Shown: positions 42,765 through 51,631, numbered from the stretch's first letter. The stretch is DNA of 64,000 bases from CAZUHK01 sp964620345 (GCA_964620345.1 CAZUHK010000001.1:6655-70654); one strand, 5' to 3'. Notes: a model not told the origin generated them from the sequence alone. Numbers and translations are program-made.

Positions 42765-43220
42765 ATGCTCAAAGGCAAGCTGATCCACCCCGACATCCTC
42801 GAAGCCCTGGGCAACTGCGGCCACGGCTCGCGAATCCTCATCGCCGATGGCAATTATCCCTTCAGCACGACCCAGGGGGACAATGCCTCGCTGGTCCCGC
42901 TGAACCTCTCGCCGGGCGTGGTCAACTGCACGCAGGTGCTCGAGGCGATCGTCGCGGCCGTGCCGATCGAAGCCGCCGCGGTGATGCAAACGCTCGACGA
43001 GGGCCCCTACGCGATGGACCAGGATCCGCCGATCTGGGGCGAGTTCGAGCGGATCCTCAGCGACGCCGGCTACGACGTGCCGCTGGAGCAGATCGAGCGG
43101 TTCGACTTCTACGACACCGCCTGCGACGACGAAACCGCCCTGGTCATCGCCACCGGCGAGCAGCGCATCTACGCCAACCTGCTGCTGACCCTCGGCGTGG
43201 TGATGCCCGAGCGGCAGTAG
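42765..43220 (+). CDS. FucU/RbsD-family sugar mutarotase
   Basis: 151 residues of the RbsD/FucU fold. MLKGKLIHPDILEALGNCGH contains the conserved catalytic His and GHG-like motif, DGNYPF follows, and the end has YANLLLTLGVV. It interconverts pyranose anomers or ring forms (fucose or ribose in model enzymes). AAGGAA lies 10 nt upstream. It is divergent from the isomerase-like gene and probably works with it. Confidence 0.87.
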   Translation: MLKGKLIHPDILEALGNCGHGSRILIADGNYPFSTTQGDNASLVPLNLSPGVVNCTQVLEAIVAAVPIEAAAVMQTLDEGPYAMDQDPPIWGEFERILSDAGYDVPLEQIERFDFYDTACDDETALVIATGEQRIYANLLLTLGVVMPERQ

Positions 43221-43259
43221 CGTGCCCAAACTGCCCCCGCAGAAATAGCTCCCCCCTAA

Positions 43260-43285
43260 AGCCCGGCCACCGCCGTGGCCGGGCT
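43260..43285. repeat. Perfect 11-bp hairpin between fucU and ygfZ
   Basis: AGCCCGGCCAC (43260-43270) pairs with GTGGCCGGGCT (43275-43285) around CGCC. No T-tract follows on the plus strand. It probably ends or protects the fucU-type message. A C/T-rich simple region with repeated GGCTCCC/GGCTTCCC follows (43286-43350). Confidence 0.4.
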
Positions 43286-43387
43286 CGCTCCCCGGCTCCC
43301 TCCTTGGCTTCCCACTGGCTCCCCCCTGGCTTCCCTCCGCCCCCCTTCCCAATTGACCACCGCGCGCCACCCCCCTACTTTCCACCC

Positions 43388-44473
43388 ATGGCCAGCCCCT
43401 CCCCCCTGCAAGCGCGATTCGACGATGCCGATGCGCAGTTCACCGCGTTCGGCCACACGCCCATCGTCGCGATGCACGACGTGGTCGAAACCGAGTACGG
43501 CCGCCTCCGCGCTGGCGCGACGGTGATGGATGGCCCACACCGGGCACTGATCCAGCTCACCGGGACCGACCGCCTGTCGTTCCTGCACAACCTGCTCAGC
43601 CAGAACGTGGGCTCGATGCCGACCGGCTCGGGCGCCCGCAGCTTCCTGCTCGACGCCAAGGGCCACATCCTCGGCGACATGGTCGTGCTGCACGACGAAG
43701 TGCGCACGCTGCTGGACGTCGACGCGATGGACACCGCGGGCCTGATTGCCGAGCTCGACAAGCTGCTTTTCGGCGAAGACGTGCAGATCGCCGATGAGTC
43801 GGCGAAGTTCCATCGCCTCTCGCTGCACGGCCCGGCGGTCGCGGCGCGATTGGGCACGAGCGACGACGACTGGCCGGCGTTCGAGCAGCGACCGGTGAGC
43901 ATCGGCGGCCTCGAAGGCCTGGCCTACCGCGACGATCAGTGCGGCGTGCCGGGCCTGCACCTGTGGCTGGCGGCGGAGGACGTGGCCAAGGCGTGGGAAA
44001 CGCTGACCGATCCCCAGCGCGACGATCGCGTGCGGCCGCTTGGCTGGCTGGCGTTCAACATCGCCCGCATCGAGGCCGGCACCCCGCTGTACCACATCGA
44101 CTTCGGCCCCGACTCGCTGCCGGGCGAAACATCCATCGCCGACACGCGCATCAGCTACACCAAGGGCTGCTACCGCGGGCAGGAGATCGTCGCGACGATG
44201 AAAGACCGCGGCCACCCGTCCAAGCGGCTGGTGCGCTTCACCGCCGAGGCCGACGCCCTGCCCACCGCCGGCACGCCGATCACCGCAGAAGACGCCGGCG
44301 ACGCCAGGGCCGTGGGCGCCGTGACCAGTTCGACCATGTCGCCGCTCAAGGGCAACGCGCCCATCGGCATCGCCATGGTCAAATGGGGCCTGCACGAACC
44401 GGGCACGCAACTGTGGTCGCCGGCGGAGGGGGCGCGGGTGAGAATCACGCTCGGCGCGCCGACTTCTTTTTGA
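43388..44473 (+). CDS. ygfZ: YgfZ/GcvT-like folate-binding protein
   Basis: 361 residues. It has the YgfZ signature KGCYRGQE near residue 260, whose Cys acts in Fe-S cluster repair, in a GcvT-like fold (GTDRLSFLHNLLSQNV at about 57). The aminomethyltransferase catalytic Asp of true GcvT is not evident. YgfZ proteins use folate in the maintenance of Fe-S enzymes; miaB, a YgfZ-dependent enzyme in E. coli, is nearby. ATG 43388 follows a C-rich leader without a clear Shine-Dalgarno. Confidence 0.87.
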   Translation: MASPSPLQARFDDADAQFTAFGHTPIVAMHDVVETEYGRLRAGATVMDGPHRALIQLTGTDRLSFLHNLLSQNVGSMPTGSGARSFLLDAKGHILGDMVVLHDEVRTLLDVDAMDTAGLIAELDKLLFGEDVQIADESAKFHRLSLHGPAVAARLGTSDDDWPAFEQRPVSIGGLEGLAYRDDQCGVPGLHLWLAAEDVAKAWETLTDPQRDDRVRPLGWLAFNIARIEAGTPLYHIDFGPDSLPGETSIADTRISYTKGCYRGQEIVATMKDRGHPSKRLVRFTAEADALPTAGTPITAEDAGDARAVGAVTSSTMSPLKGNAPIGIAMVKWGLHEPGTQLWSPAEGARVRITLGAPTSF

Positions 44474-44900
44474 GGCGTCGCTCAGGGTGAATCGCCGGAC
44501 CTTTGCCCCTAACCGCATCAAGCGTCGTGGTGCGAACAAAATCAGACAAACCACGAAACCCTTCTTGGCGAGCCGCCTCTTCGATCTGGTATCGCTCGTC
44601 TGCGGTCAAACGAACATTTACCTGTTCAGTGCGCTTGTTTTCCGTTGCGGGCGCGGGCGGCCTCTGCCCCTGCTCCAACAAGAACGCAATTGCAGTGCCT
44701 AGCATTTGGCGCGTCTTACTGATGCACTGGTTCGGAGTCTTGGCGAATGCAAAAACATTCGGCATTTCCAGGACCGTCCCACTGCAGCCGCCGTACTCCG
44801 GTTCATCTTTCACAATGATCCGATATTTCGGCGCCAGTTCTTCGGCTTGCCGCAGGAGTTCTGCGTCAAATGGGGCGTCAATCGCCTTGCGCTTTCCCAC
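44445..44900 (-). CDS. hicB: HicB antitoxin with C-terminal RHH-like extension
   Basis: About 151 residues from GTG 44900 (the alternative 44930 overlaps hicA more). The partial RNase-H-like fold of HicB (YRIIVKDEPEYGGCSGTVLE, then TPNQCISKTRQMLGTAIAFLL) is followed by a basic linker and a second DNA-binding-like segment (VRLTADERYQIEEAARQEGF). It overlaps the hicA stop. HicB neutralises HicA and represses the operon. The 3' end also overlaps ygfZ by 29 nt, convergently. Confidence 0.82.
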   Translation of the reverse strand: MGKRKAIDAPFDAELLRQAEELAPKYRIIVKDEPEYGGCSGTVLEMPNVFAFAKTPNQCISKTRQMLGTAIAFLLEQGQRPPAPATENKRTEQVNVRLTADERYQIEEAARQEGFRGLSDFVRTTTLDAVRGKGPAIHPERRLKKKSARRA

Positions 44901-45072
44901 TGCGGATTGCCCGTTCGACCTGTCGGACATAGATCGGCTCTACCTTTCCACGGTGGACGGAAATGATGCAGTTGGGTTGGCCAGCTTTCGTGAAAATATG
45001 GTGAGAACCACTGATACGTGCAAGAGACCAACCTGCCTGCTCCAGTTTCTTCTGTACGACACCAAAGCGCAT
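44878..45072 (-). CDS. hicA: HicA mRNA interferase toxin
   Basis: 64 residues from ATG 45072. It has the dsRBD-like HicA fold with the catalytic His in GSHHIFTK, after KKLEQAGWSLARIS, and the end RQVERAI. HicA cuts mRNA and tmRNA independently of translation. ATG 45108 is in frame and possible, but the family normally starts at the MRFGVVQKKLE segment. It lies upstream of and overlaps hicB, the usual toxin-antitoxin order for this system. Confidence 0.82.
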   Translation of the reverse strand: MRFGVVQKKLEQAGWSLARISGSHHIFTKAGQPNCIISVHRGKVEPIYVRQVERAIRSGKAQGD

Positions 45073-45233
45073 CTCTGAGCGCATGAGCGTCTCCAATGAA
45101 TACGACATCCCGCCGCGTGCAGATGTCTAGTCTGTTGGATCGCTTGAGCTTGGGTGTCTTGGGCACAGTGGCGTGCATATCGGCTGCGCGGCCAGCCATC
45201 GTTGAAGGAGTATATCGTTCGATATACGCGGCG

Positions 45234-46808
45234 TCAATTCGCCAACTCACCGAACAGCGCCAGCGGCTTGGCGGTGCGGATGGTGACCGGGACGATGGCG
45301 CCGACGAGGGATTCATCGCCGTCGAAGATGACGATCAGGTCGCCGGGGGTGCGGCCGGAGAGTTGGACGGGCTCGGCGAGCGCGGTGGCCCCCCCGGCGT
45401 GGTCGCTGAAGCGACCACGCCGGGCGCCACGCAGGGCGCCGCCGATGCGCACTTCCACGTTCGACTCCTCGCGCTGCTTGCGGGCGTGAGCGCTGGCGCC
45501 TTCGACCAGCACGTCCACCGTCCGTCCCACGTAGCTCGCGTGAATCTGGCCGCTGATGCGGCTCTGCACGGCCAGCAGCGCGTTGTTCCGCATCCGTTTC
45601 ACCTCGTCGGGCACGTCGTCGTGGAACCGGTCGATCGCGAGCGTGCCGGGCCGGGGTGAATACTTGAAGATGAAGCTGTTCTTGAAGCGGCAGCGTTCGA
45701 CCAGATCGACGGTCTTCGCGAAATCCGCGTCGGTCTCGCCGGGGAAGCCGACGATGAAATCGCTGGCGAGCTGGATGTCGGGCATGAACGCGCGGGCCCG
45801 ATCGACGAACGCCACGTACTCATCCGCGGTGTACTCGCGGTTCATCGCGGCCAGCACGCGATCCGAACCCGACTGCGCCGGCACGTGCAGGTACTGACAG
45901 ATGCGCGGCGATTCGGCCATCACCGCCAGCACGTCGTCGCCGAAGTCGCGCGGGTAGCTGGTGACGAAGCGCAGGCGTCGGATCGCGGGCACCTGCTCGT
46001 GAATCCGCCGCAGCAGGTCGGCGAAGGTGGTGACGCGCCGGCCGACGTTCCACCGGCTCTGGGCCCGCTTGAACGCATCGCGCCCCGGGCCGACCTGCGG
46101 CTGCTCGCGCCCGCCGATCGTCACCGCCGCGCCGTGGTCGTAGCGGTAGTGGTTCACCGTCTGGCCCAGCAGCGTGATCTCGATCACCCCGGCCTCGGCG
46201 AGCTTGCGGCACTCGTCCACGATGTGGTCCGGCGGGCGATGCACCTCGGCGCCGCGGGTGAACGGCACGACGCAGTACGTGCAGAACTTGTTGCACCCGC
46301 GGGTGATCCTGACGTACGCCGAGCCGCGGTGCTGTTCGGGCGACATCGAGCGCGACAGGTCGAGCAGCTCGAGCTGATCTTCCGCGGCCGCGAGCGTGCC
46401 GCTGCGGCGGTGGGTGTTGCCCTGCAGCGCGATCTGCTTGTCGGCGGTCTTCATCGCGTTGTCGATGAGCATGGGCACCTTGTCCAGCTCGCCGGGGCCG
46501 GCCATCAGGTCGATCTGCGGCAGGCGCGAGGCCATGTCCGCGCCGTCGCGCTCGGCCATGCAGCCCAGCACGCCGATCACCACGCCCGGCCGCTTGTCCT
46601 TGAGCTCGCCCAGCCGCGAGTAGACCTTGTTCTCCGCCTGCTCGCGCACCGAGCAGGTGTTGAACAGAACCACATCCGCCCCATCGCGGTCGTCGGTGAA
46701 CGCATACCCCAGCGAGCGCAGCGACGACGTGACCAGCTCACTGTCCAGCACGTTCATCTGGCAGCCGAAGGTTTCGAGATAGACGGTCTTTCGCGGCGAA
46801 TCCGACAT
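45234..46808 (-). CDS. miaB: tRNA-2-methylthio-N6-dimethylallyladenosine synthase
   Basis: 524 residues. An N-terminal UPF0004 domain (YLETFGCQMNVLDSELV with cluster cysteines), a radical-SAM motif GCNKFCTYC (CxxxCxxC), GFPGETDADF, and a C-terminal TRAM domain. It adds methylthio at C2 of i6A37 in tRNA. It is longer than usual because of an insert of about 45 residues after the radical-SAM motif. A perfect TATAAT lies 7 nt before ATG 46808 with no Shine-Dalgarno, indicating a leaderless mRNA. Confidence 0.95.
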   Translation of the reverse strand: MSDSPRKTVYLETFGCQMNVLDSELVTSSLRSLGYAFTDDRDGADVVLFNTCSVREQAENKVYSRLGELKDKRPGVVIGVLGCMAERDGADMASRLPQIDLMAGPGELDKVPMLIDNAMKTADKQIALQGNTHRRSGTLAAAEDQLELLDLSRSMSPEQHRGSAYVRITRGCNKFCTYCVVPFTRGAEVHRPPDHIVDECRKLAEAGVIEITLLGQTVNHYRYDHGAAVTIGGREQPQVGPGRDAFKRAQSRWNVGRRVTTFADLLRRIHEQVPAIRRLRFVTSYPRDFGDDVLAVMAESPRICQYLHVPAQSGSDRVLAAMNREYTADEYVAFVDRARAFMPDIQLASDFIVGFPGETDADFAKTVDLVERCRFKNSFIFKYSPRPGTLAIDRFHDDVPDEVKRMRNNALLAVQSRISGQIHASYVGRTVDVLVEGASAHARKQREESNVEVRIGGALRGARRGRFSDHAGGATALAEPVQLSGRTPGDLIVIFDGDESLVGAIVPVTIRTAKPLALFGELAN

Positions 46809-46815
46809 CGCGGCG

Positions 46816-46821
46816 ATTATA
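46816..46821 (-). promoter_or_regulatory. -10 box TATAAT, 7 nt before the miaB ATG
   Basis: A perfect consensus hexamer on the minus strand. Transcription would begin at or next to ATG 46808. No -35 box is visible. Confidence 0.6.
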
Positions 46822-46840
46822 GCCCGGCGGCGCGGGCCGA

Positions 46841-47722
46841 TCAGAGTCGGCCGTCGTACGCCGCGGTCCAAAGCTCGAACCAGTAGGCGAGCTGCTGATA
46901 CGGGGCGTACTGCTGGTAATGCTCGCGGGCCGCGGCGGCGACGGCCGGCGCATCGCCGCTGCCGCCGTGGCGCTGGCGGAAGTGGCGGATGGTTTCGGAG
47001 TCCACGGCCAGGCGATCGAAGCGGTCGAGCAGTTGCAGCACGTTGCTCGCGGCGTAGTCGCCGAAGCCGTGGATGGCGCGCAACGCTTCGTACAGTTCAT
47101 CGCTGGTGCGGCCGGGCCGCTCGAACCACGCCAGGTCGAGTCGGCCTTGGTGAACCTCACGCGCAAGCCGGACGATACGCTCGGCGCGGTAGCCGACCCT
47201 GCACGCCTGCTTGAGCTTCGCCGGGCTGCACCGCGCGATCTCCGCGGGCGTGGGGAAGTCGCCATCGCGACCGACGTGCTCGCAGATCAGGCGGTTCATC
47301 TGCATGGTATTCGCCCACGCCACGTTGCAGCCGGTGATCGTCTTGACCATGTCCTCGAACATCGTGGGTGAGCGGAGCAGCCGGCCGAAGTTCCACCGTC
47401 GGGCCTCGGGGTTGAGGCGCTGGAAGCGATCGAACAGGCGCGGGTCGGTGTTCAGGTGCAGCATCCGCGCGACCTGCTGCTTGAGCGTGGCGTGGTGAGC
47501 CCGGGCGACTTTGCGATGGCAGCGGATCGTCGACACCCCACGCCGCGCCTCGTGCGTCACCGCCGCGCGGACCACCCGCCCCGCCGCATCGCGCAGCGGC
47601 CGGTGCAGCGTGCGCGTCGGCTCGTCCCACCGGTTGGGCGCGAGGACGAAATATCCGTAGCTGCACACCGCGGCGCGCAGGTCGAAACGGCGCGGCGTGG
47701 GGAGAGTGAGCGTCGTGGGCAT
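46841..47722 (-). CDS. HhH-GPD DNA glycosylase (3-methyladenine/8-oxoguanine type)
   Basis: 293 residues. The N-terminal part resembles the AlkA/OGG1 beta domain. The C-terminal helix-hairpin-helix (IHGFGDYAASNVLQLLDRF) is followed by the catalytic Asp in LAVDSETIR. MVKTITGCNVAWANTMQMNR fits the first helix of the GPD domain. It removes damaged bases in base excision repair. TATACT lies 6 nt before ATG 47722, predicting a leaderless mRNA. Confidence 0.83.
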   Translation of the reverse strand: MPTTLTLPTPRRFDLRAAVCSYGYFVLAPNRWDEPTRTLHRPLRDAAGRVVRAAVTHEARRGVSTIRCHRKVARAHHATLKQQVARMLHLNTDPRLFDRFQRLNPEARRWNFGRLLRSPTMFEDMVKTITGCNVAWANTMQMNRLICEHVGRDGDFPTPAEIARCSPAKLKQACRVGYRAERIVRLAREVHQGRLDLAWFERPGRTSDELYEALRAIHGFGDYAASNVLQLLDRFDRLAVDSETIRHFRQRHGGSGDAPAVAAAAREHYQQYAPYQQLAYWFELWTAAYDGRL

Positions 47723-47728
47723 GGGCGG

Positions 47729-47734
47729 AGTATA
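47729..47734 (-). promoter_or_regulatory. -10 box TATACT, 6 nt before the glycosylase ATG
   Basis: A near-consensus hexamer with no Shine-Dalgarno between it and the ATG. Confidence 0.5.
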
Positions 47735-47804
47735 GCCCCCGGAGCTTGCGGCTCCCGGCGTGCTGGCCGACAATGATCGCCACGGCAAACCAAGGGGCGG
47801 CGTC

Positions 47805-48197
47805 TTGCAGATTCAGATGGAGCTATCGCGGATCCTGATCGCCGAGACGCGCGATTACCAGCTCATCGAGCTGCGCGAGGTGGACGGCGAGCGGCGCCTG
47901 CCGATCGTCATCGGCCTGTTCGAGGCCGCCGCCATCGAACGCCGGCTCAAGGGCATCGAAATCCGCCGGCCCCAGACGCACGACCTGCTGGCCCAGACCA
48001 TCGAAGCGATGGGCGGCCGGCTCGAACGCATCCTCATCAACGACCTGCGCGACGACACGTTCTTTGCCCGCCTCGTGGTCGACCGCGACGGCGAGCGGAT
48101 CGACATCGACAGCCGCCCGTCCGACGCGATCGCCCTGGGCATCGCCAACGACGTGCCGATCTTTGTCGAAGCGCATGTCCTCGACGCCGCTCACTGA
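47805..48197 (+). CDS. Bifunctional nuclease family protein (DUF151/BFN)
   Basis: 130 residues from TTG 47805, with AGGGG upstream; ATG 47817 is the alternative. Features of the DUF151 family: LPIVIGLFEAAAIERRLKG, RPQTHDLLAQTIEAMGG, and IDSRPSDAIALGIANDVPIF. Plant BFN proteins cleave RNA and DNA; the bacterial role is poorly defined. It lies just upstream of ppk2 (8 nt gap) and is probably co-transcribed. Confidence 0.87.
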   Translation: MQIQMELSRILIAETRDYQLIELREVDGERRLPIVIGLFEAAAIERRLKGIEIRRPQTHDLLAQTIEAMGGRLERILINDLRDDTFFARLVVDRDGERIDIDSRPSDAIALGIANDVPIFVEAHVLDAAH

Positions 48198-48205
48198 AAG
48201 CGCCC

Positions 48206-49033
48206 ATGCCCAAGCCCGATCCGTCCCGCATCGATGTCGCCCCGTTCCGCGTGCCGGCGGGCAATGCGGTGGACCTGCACCAGTGGCCGACCAAGACCTC
48301 GCCGGGCATCGGCCGCGAGGCCGGCAGGCAATTGCAGCACAAGCTCGAGAAGCGCCTCAGCGATCTGCAGGAAGTCTTCTACGCGCAGCACAAGCACGCG
48401 CTGCTGATCGTGTTTCAGGCGATGGATGCCGGCGGCAAGGACTCGACCATCCGCCGCGTGTTCGGCCCGCTGGACCCGCAGGGCATGCACGTGGCGGACT
48501 TCAAGCGTCCCACGGCCCGGGAGTTGGATCACGATTTTCTGTGGCGCATCCACCGCCGCACGCCGCCGCGGGGCATGATCCACGTCTTCAACCGCTCGCA
48601 CTACGAAGACATCCTCATCGTGCGCGTTCACAACATGGTGCCCGAGCCGCGCTGGGCCAAGCGCTACGACCACATCAACGCCTTCGAGCGGATGCTGGCC
48701 GACGAGGGCACGACGATCGTCAAGTTCTTCCTGCACATCTCCAGGGACTACCAGCGCAAACGGCTGCAGCGTCGGCTGGATCGGCCGGACAAGCACTGGA
48801 AGTTCAACCCCGAAGACCTGGCCGAGCGGGCCAAGTGGGACGACTACCAGCACGCCTACGAAGCGGCGATCGAGCGCTGCAAGGCCGATCACGCGCCGTG
48901 GTACATCGTGCCGGCCGAGCGCAAGTGGTACCGTTGCCTGGTCGTGGCGCAGGTGCTGATCGACCTGCTGGAATCGATGGGGCTTGAGTATCCCAAGCCC
49001 ACGTTCGACCCGTCCGATATCACGATCGAGTAG
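48206..49033 (+). CDS. ppk2: Polyphosphate kinase 2 family protein
   Basis: 275 residues. Walker A FQAMDAGGKDSTIRR (with GGKD), Walker B-like FNRSHYEDIL, and the lid region SRDYQRKRLQRRL identify PPK2. It uses polyphosphate to phosphorylate nucleoside mono- or diphosphates. The one-domain length suits classes I and III; the nucleotide preference cannot be read. It is complete, cytoplasmic, and follows the DUF151 gene. Confidence 0.92.
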   Translation: MPKPDPSRIDVAPFRVPAGNAVDLHQWPTKTSPGIGREAGRQLQHKLEKRLSDLQEVFYAQHKHALLIVFQAMDAGGKDSTIRRVFGPLDPQGMHVADFKRPTARELDHDFLWRIHRRTPPRGMIHVFNRSHYEDILIVRVHNMVPEPRWAKRYDHINAFERMLADEGTTIVKFFLHISRDYQRKRLQRRLDRPDKHWKFNPEDLAERAKWDDYQHAYEAAIERCKADHAPWYIVPAERKWYRCLVVAQVLIDLLESMGLEYPKPTFDPSDITIE

Positions 49034-49186
49034 GCCGCGGCGCCGCCGGTCATTCGGCCTTCACCGCCCAGACGTTACAGCCCAACCGCGAGCGACGGGT
49101 TGGATTGTCGCACGGTTAATGTCGCGCGGGGCCTCGCCGATGGTTGGCATGGATCAGACACAAGCCCGACACAGGAGGTGTTCGAT

Positions 49187-49669
49187 ATGGGCCAACCCAA
49201 TGGCGTGCGGATCGGCGAGCTGCTGGTGGAAGCCGGCGTGCTCAGCCGCGAGCAGGTGGACGAGATTCTCGCCGAGCAGAAGCGCATCGGCCGGCCTTTC
49301 GGCGACCTGGCCGAGCGGATGTTCAGCGTCGAACCCCAGGCCATCGAGCGCGCCTGGATCGAGCAGTACATCGCCCTGGGCACCGAGGTCGATCTGGACA
49401 CCCAGCACGTCGACATCGAGGTGCTGCGCCTGCTCAACCGCCGCCAGGCCTGGCAGTTCCGCCTGCTGCCGCTGCGTCGGGAGCACGAGGAGATGGTCGT
49501 GGCCACCACGCGCCACGACCTGCCCCGCGCGGTCAACTTCGCGTGGCGGAAGTTGAACGACCCGGTCTTCTTCGTGATCGCCAAGCGCCCGCAGCTCGAA
49601 CGGTTCCTGATGGAACACTACCCCTGGCCGGCGATGGCCGAGTACGAAGCGCTCGCCGCGTCGCTGTGA
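49187..49669 (+). CDS. Stand-alone GspE-N/MshEN-like domain protein
   Basis: 160 residues with a strong AGGAGG 8 nt before ATG 49187. The first half (IGELLVEAGVLSREQVDEIL, then LAEQKRIGRPFGDLAE) matches the N-terminal domain of type II secretion/type IV pilus ATPases (MshEN), which binds c-di-GMP in some proteins. No ATPase domain follows. The next gene, convergent, is a diguanylate cyclase. A c-di-GMP effector role is plausible but unproven. Confidence 0.7.
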   Translation: MGQPNGVRIGELLVEAGVLSREQVDEILAEQKRIGRPFGDLAERMFSVEPQAIERAWIEQYIALGTEVDLDTQHVDIEVLRLLNRRQAWQFRLLPLRREHEEMVVATTRHDLPRAVNFAWRKLNDPVFFVIAKRPQLERFLMEHYPWPAMAEYEALAASL

Positions 49670-50980
49670 TTAATCGGTGGATGGCGCGGGCTCATCGCCC
49701 GGCAGGCCGCAGACGCGCACCGCGCCGGGGCCCAGGGTGATCGCGTTCTTGCCCTGGCGTTTGCTCTTGAGCATCATGTCATCGGCGATCTGAACCAGCG
49801 CTTCACCGGTCTGCCCGTCCCACGGGTAGCTGGCCAGGCCGCCGGAGATGGTGAGCGTGCCGCGCGCCAGGTCGCCGAGCTTGGGGAACTTGTGCTGGCA
49901 GATCGCCTGCTGGAACCGGGCCGCGGCGCGGCGGACCGAATGCGGGTGCTGCGAGTCGATCTTGCGCGGGGCGTCGGCGTCCCAGAAGATCACCGCGAAC
50001 TCATCGCCGCCGACCCGAGCCACCACGTCGTGCCGGCGGACCACGGTCTGCATCAGCCGCGCCGCCTCACGCAGAATCTCATCGCCCGCGGCGTGGCCGT
50101 ACTCATCGTTGTACCGCTTGAAGTCGTCGATATCGAACAGCATCAGCGTCACGCGGAAATGCTGCTCGGCGGCCCGGCGAAGGATCGATTCGAGGAACTG
50201 CCGGAAGTATCGCCGATTCCAAGCGCCCGTCAGCTCGTCGCGCATCGCCAGCCGCTTGAGCTCGATGATCCGCCGCTCCACCGCCAGCCATTTCGCGGCC
50301 CAGTCGGCGTGGGCGATCAGCTCGCGGTCGCTGTGATCGTCGCTCACCAGGTACCCCAGCGATTGCTCGCCGCGCATGATCGGCACGCAGGCGTGGGCGT
50401 CGAGGTCCGGCTCCGCGGCCCAGAGCAGCGTATTCCCCACACGCCGACGCAGCAGCTTCACGATCGTGTCGCACAGCGACCCACGCTCGGCGAGCAACTG
50501 GTCGATCAGCACCCCGGCCTCGGCGTCGTGATCGACGCTCGACGACGGCGCGGGCTGCGGGGACTGGCGCGGCAGCTCAGCCCGCGGCGCGGGCGTTTGG
50601 ACCGGCAGTTCGTCGCGATGAGCAACGATGTCCGCCAAGGCATCGGCCAGCTCGCCTCGCCGCAGCGGCGTGACGAAGTAGTCATCGAAGCCCAGCCGCA
50701 CGGCGCGCATCGCCGCCGGCTCGTGCGCCGGATCGACCACCAGCAGCAACCGCGCATCGCTGCCCGCCAGCTCGCGCAGGGCCCGGGCGGTGGCGGCTTC
50801 CTCGCCGAGCATCGGTTCGATCGAGCCGACCACCGCGTCGATCGGCCGGTCGGCCAGCTCGCCCAGGGCTTGAAGGTAATTGCCGACGCGCACCGCCGGC
50901 GCCGCGCCGGCGCCGGTTCCGGGCCAGTCGGCGTCGCCGACGTAGATCACGCGCGAGCTGTGGGGCGCCGTGATGTTCAT
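49670..50980 (-). CDS. Diguanylate cyclase with N-terminal receiver-like and GAF-like parts
   Basis: 436 residues. About residues 1-120 resemble a response-regulator receiver (IDAVVGSIEPM, LRLGFDDYFVTPLRRGEL). The middle (about 150-250) is a possible GAF-like domain. The C-terminal GGDEF domain (about 275-420) has RDELTGAWNRRYF, the inhibitory-site RRHD five residues before GGDEF, and an intact VGGDEF. It should make c-di-GMP and be feedback-inhibited. Its ATG overlaps the previous gene's stop by 4 nt. Confidence 0.92.
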   Translation of the reverse strand: MNITAPHSSRVIYVGDADWPGTGAGAAPAVRVGNYLQALGELADRPIDAVVGSIEPMLGEEAATARALRELAGSDARLLLVVDPAHEPAAMRAVRLGFDDYFVTPLRRGELADALADIVAHRDELPVQTPAPRAELPRQSPQPAPSSSVDHDAEAGVLIDQLLAERGSLCDTIVKLLRRRVGNTLLWAAEPDLDAHACVPIMRGEQSLGYLVSDDHSDRELIAHADWAAKWLAVERRIIELKRLAMRDELTGAWNRRYFRQFLESILRRAAEQHFRVTLMLFDIDDFKRYNDEYGHAAGDEILREAARLMQTVVRRHDVVARVGGDEFAVIFWDADAPRKIDSQHPHSVRRAAARFQQAICQHKFPKLGDLARGTLTISGGLASYPWDGQTGEALVQIADDMMLKSKRQGKNAITLGPGAVRVCGLPGDEPAPSTD

Positions 50981-51471
50981 GCCCGCTCGCCCTCCGATTC
51001 GTCCGGCCAATCGCCCAGCAGCATCGCCAACTCCTGCTCGCTGAGCAGCGGTTCGTCGTCGGCCGGCGGCGGGTCCAGGTCGCGCGGCAACGGATCGTCG
51101 GGCGGCGCGGATGGCGCGGCCGGTTCGGGTCGCTCGCGCGCGTCCGTCCACCGCGCCAGGGCCGGGCGGTTCTGCCAGTCGTACCGCCAGACCGGCACGC
51201 GGGGGTGATACTCCGCCACCGCCGCGCGCAGCGCCTCGGCCGAGCGCAGCATGCTCGGCTCGACGATCACCAGCACGTGCCCGGCCGGCTCACGCTCGCG
51301 CGCCAGCGCGACCATCACCGCCGGGGCGTCGTGTACCTCGGCGACGCGCACCTCGCGGCGGCGCAGGCCTTCGACCAGATCGACCGGCGCGTCGTAGCCG
51401 CGCGGCAGCCAGAGCGTACACCTTGCCGTGCCGCCGCCGTCGGCCTCGTTCTGTGTCGCGCGTCTCTGCAT
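50977..51471 (-). CDS. Receiver-like regulatory partner of the diguanylate cyclase, unknown
   Basis: 164 residues. An alpha/beta N-terminal half (VDLVEGLRRREVRVAEVHDA; HVLVIVEPSMLRSAEALR) recalls a degenerate receiver without a clear phospho-acceptor Asp. The tail is Pro/Asp-rich and ends LLSEQELAMLLGDW, a short helix that may bind a partner. Its stop overlaps the cyclase start by 4 nt, so the two are translated together. Confidence 0.6.
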   Translation of the reverse strand: MQRRATQNEADGGGTARCTLWLPRGYDAPVDLVEGLRRREVRVAEVHDAPAVMVALAREREPAGHVLVIVEPSMLRSAEALRAAVAEYHPRVPVWRYDWQNRPALARWTDARERPEPAAPSAPPDDPLPRDLDPPPADDEPLLSEQELAMLLGDWPDESEGERA

Positions 51472-51617
51472 ATCGCCGTCATAATTCTACCGCGCGGCGC
51501 GGCCGAGGCCCGCGGAATCCGCCCCGAGCCGCCAATCACCCGCCGCCGCGCCGTTGCCGGCCGCACGCCTTGCCCAGCTTCACCCGCATCGCGACCGCGC
51601 CGGCCGCCGGCTTGTGC

Positions 51618-51623
51618 TACCCT
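51618..51623 (+). promoter_or_regulatory. -10 box TACCCT, 8 nt before the TauE ATG
   Basis: A hexamer with only TCTCGCGG between it and the start codon; there is no Shine-Dalgarno. Confidence 0.35.
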
Positions 51624-51631
51624 CTCGCGGC

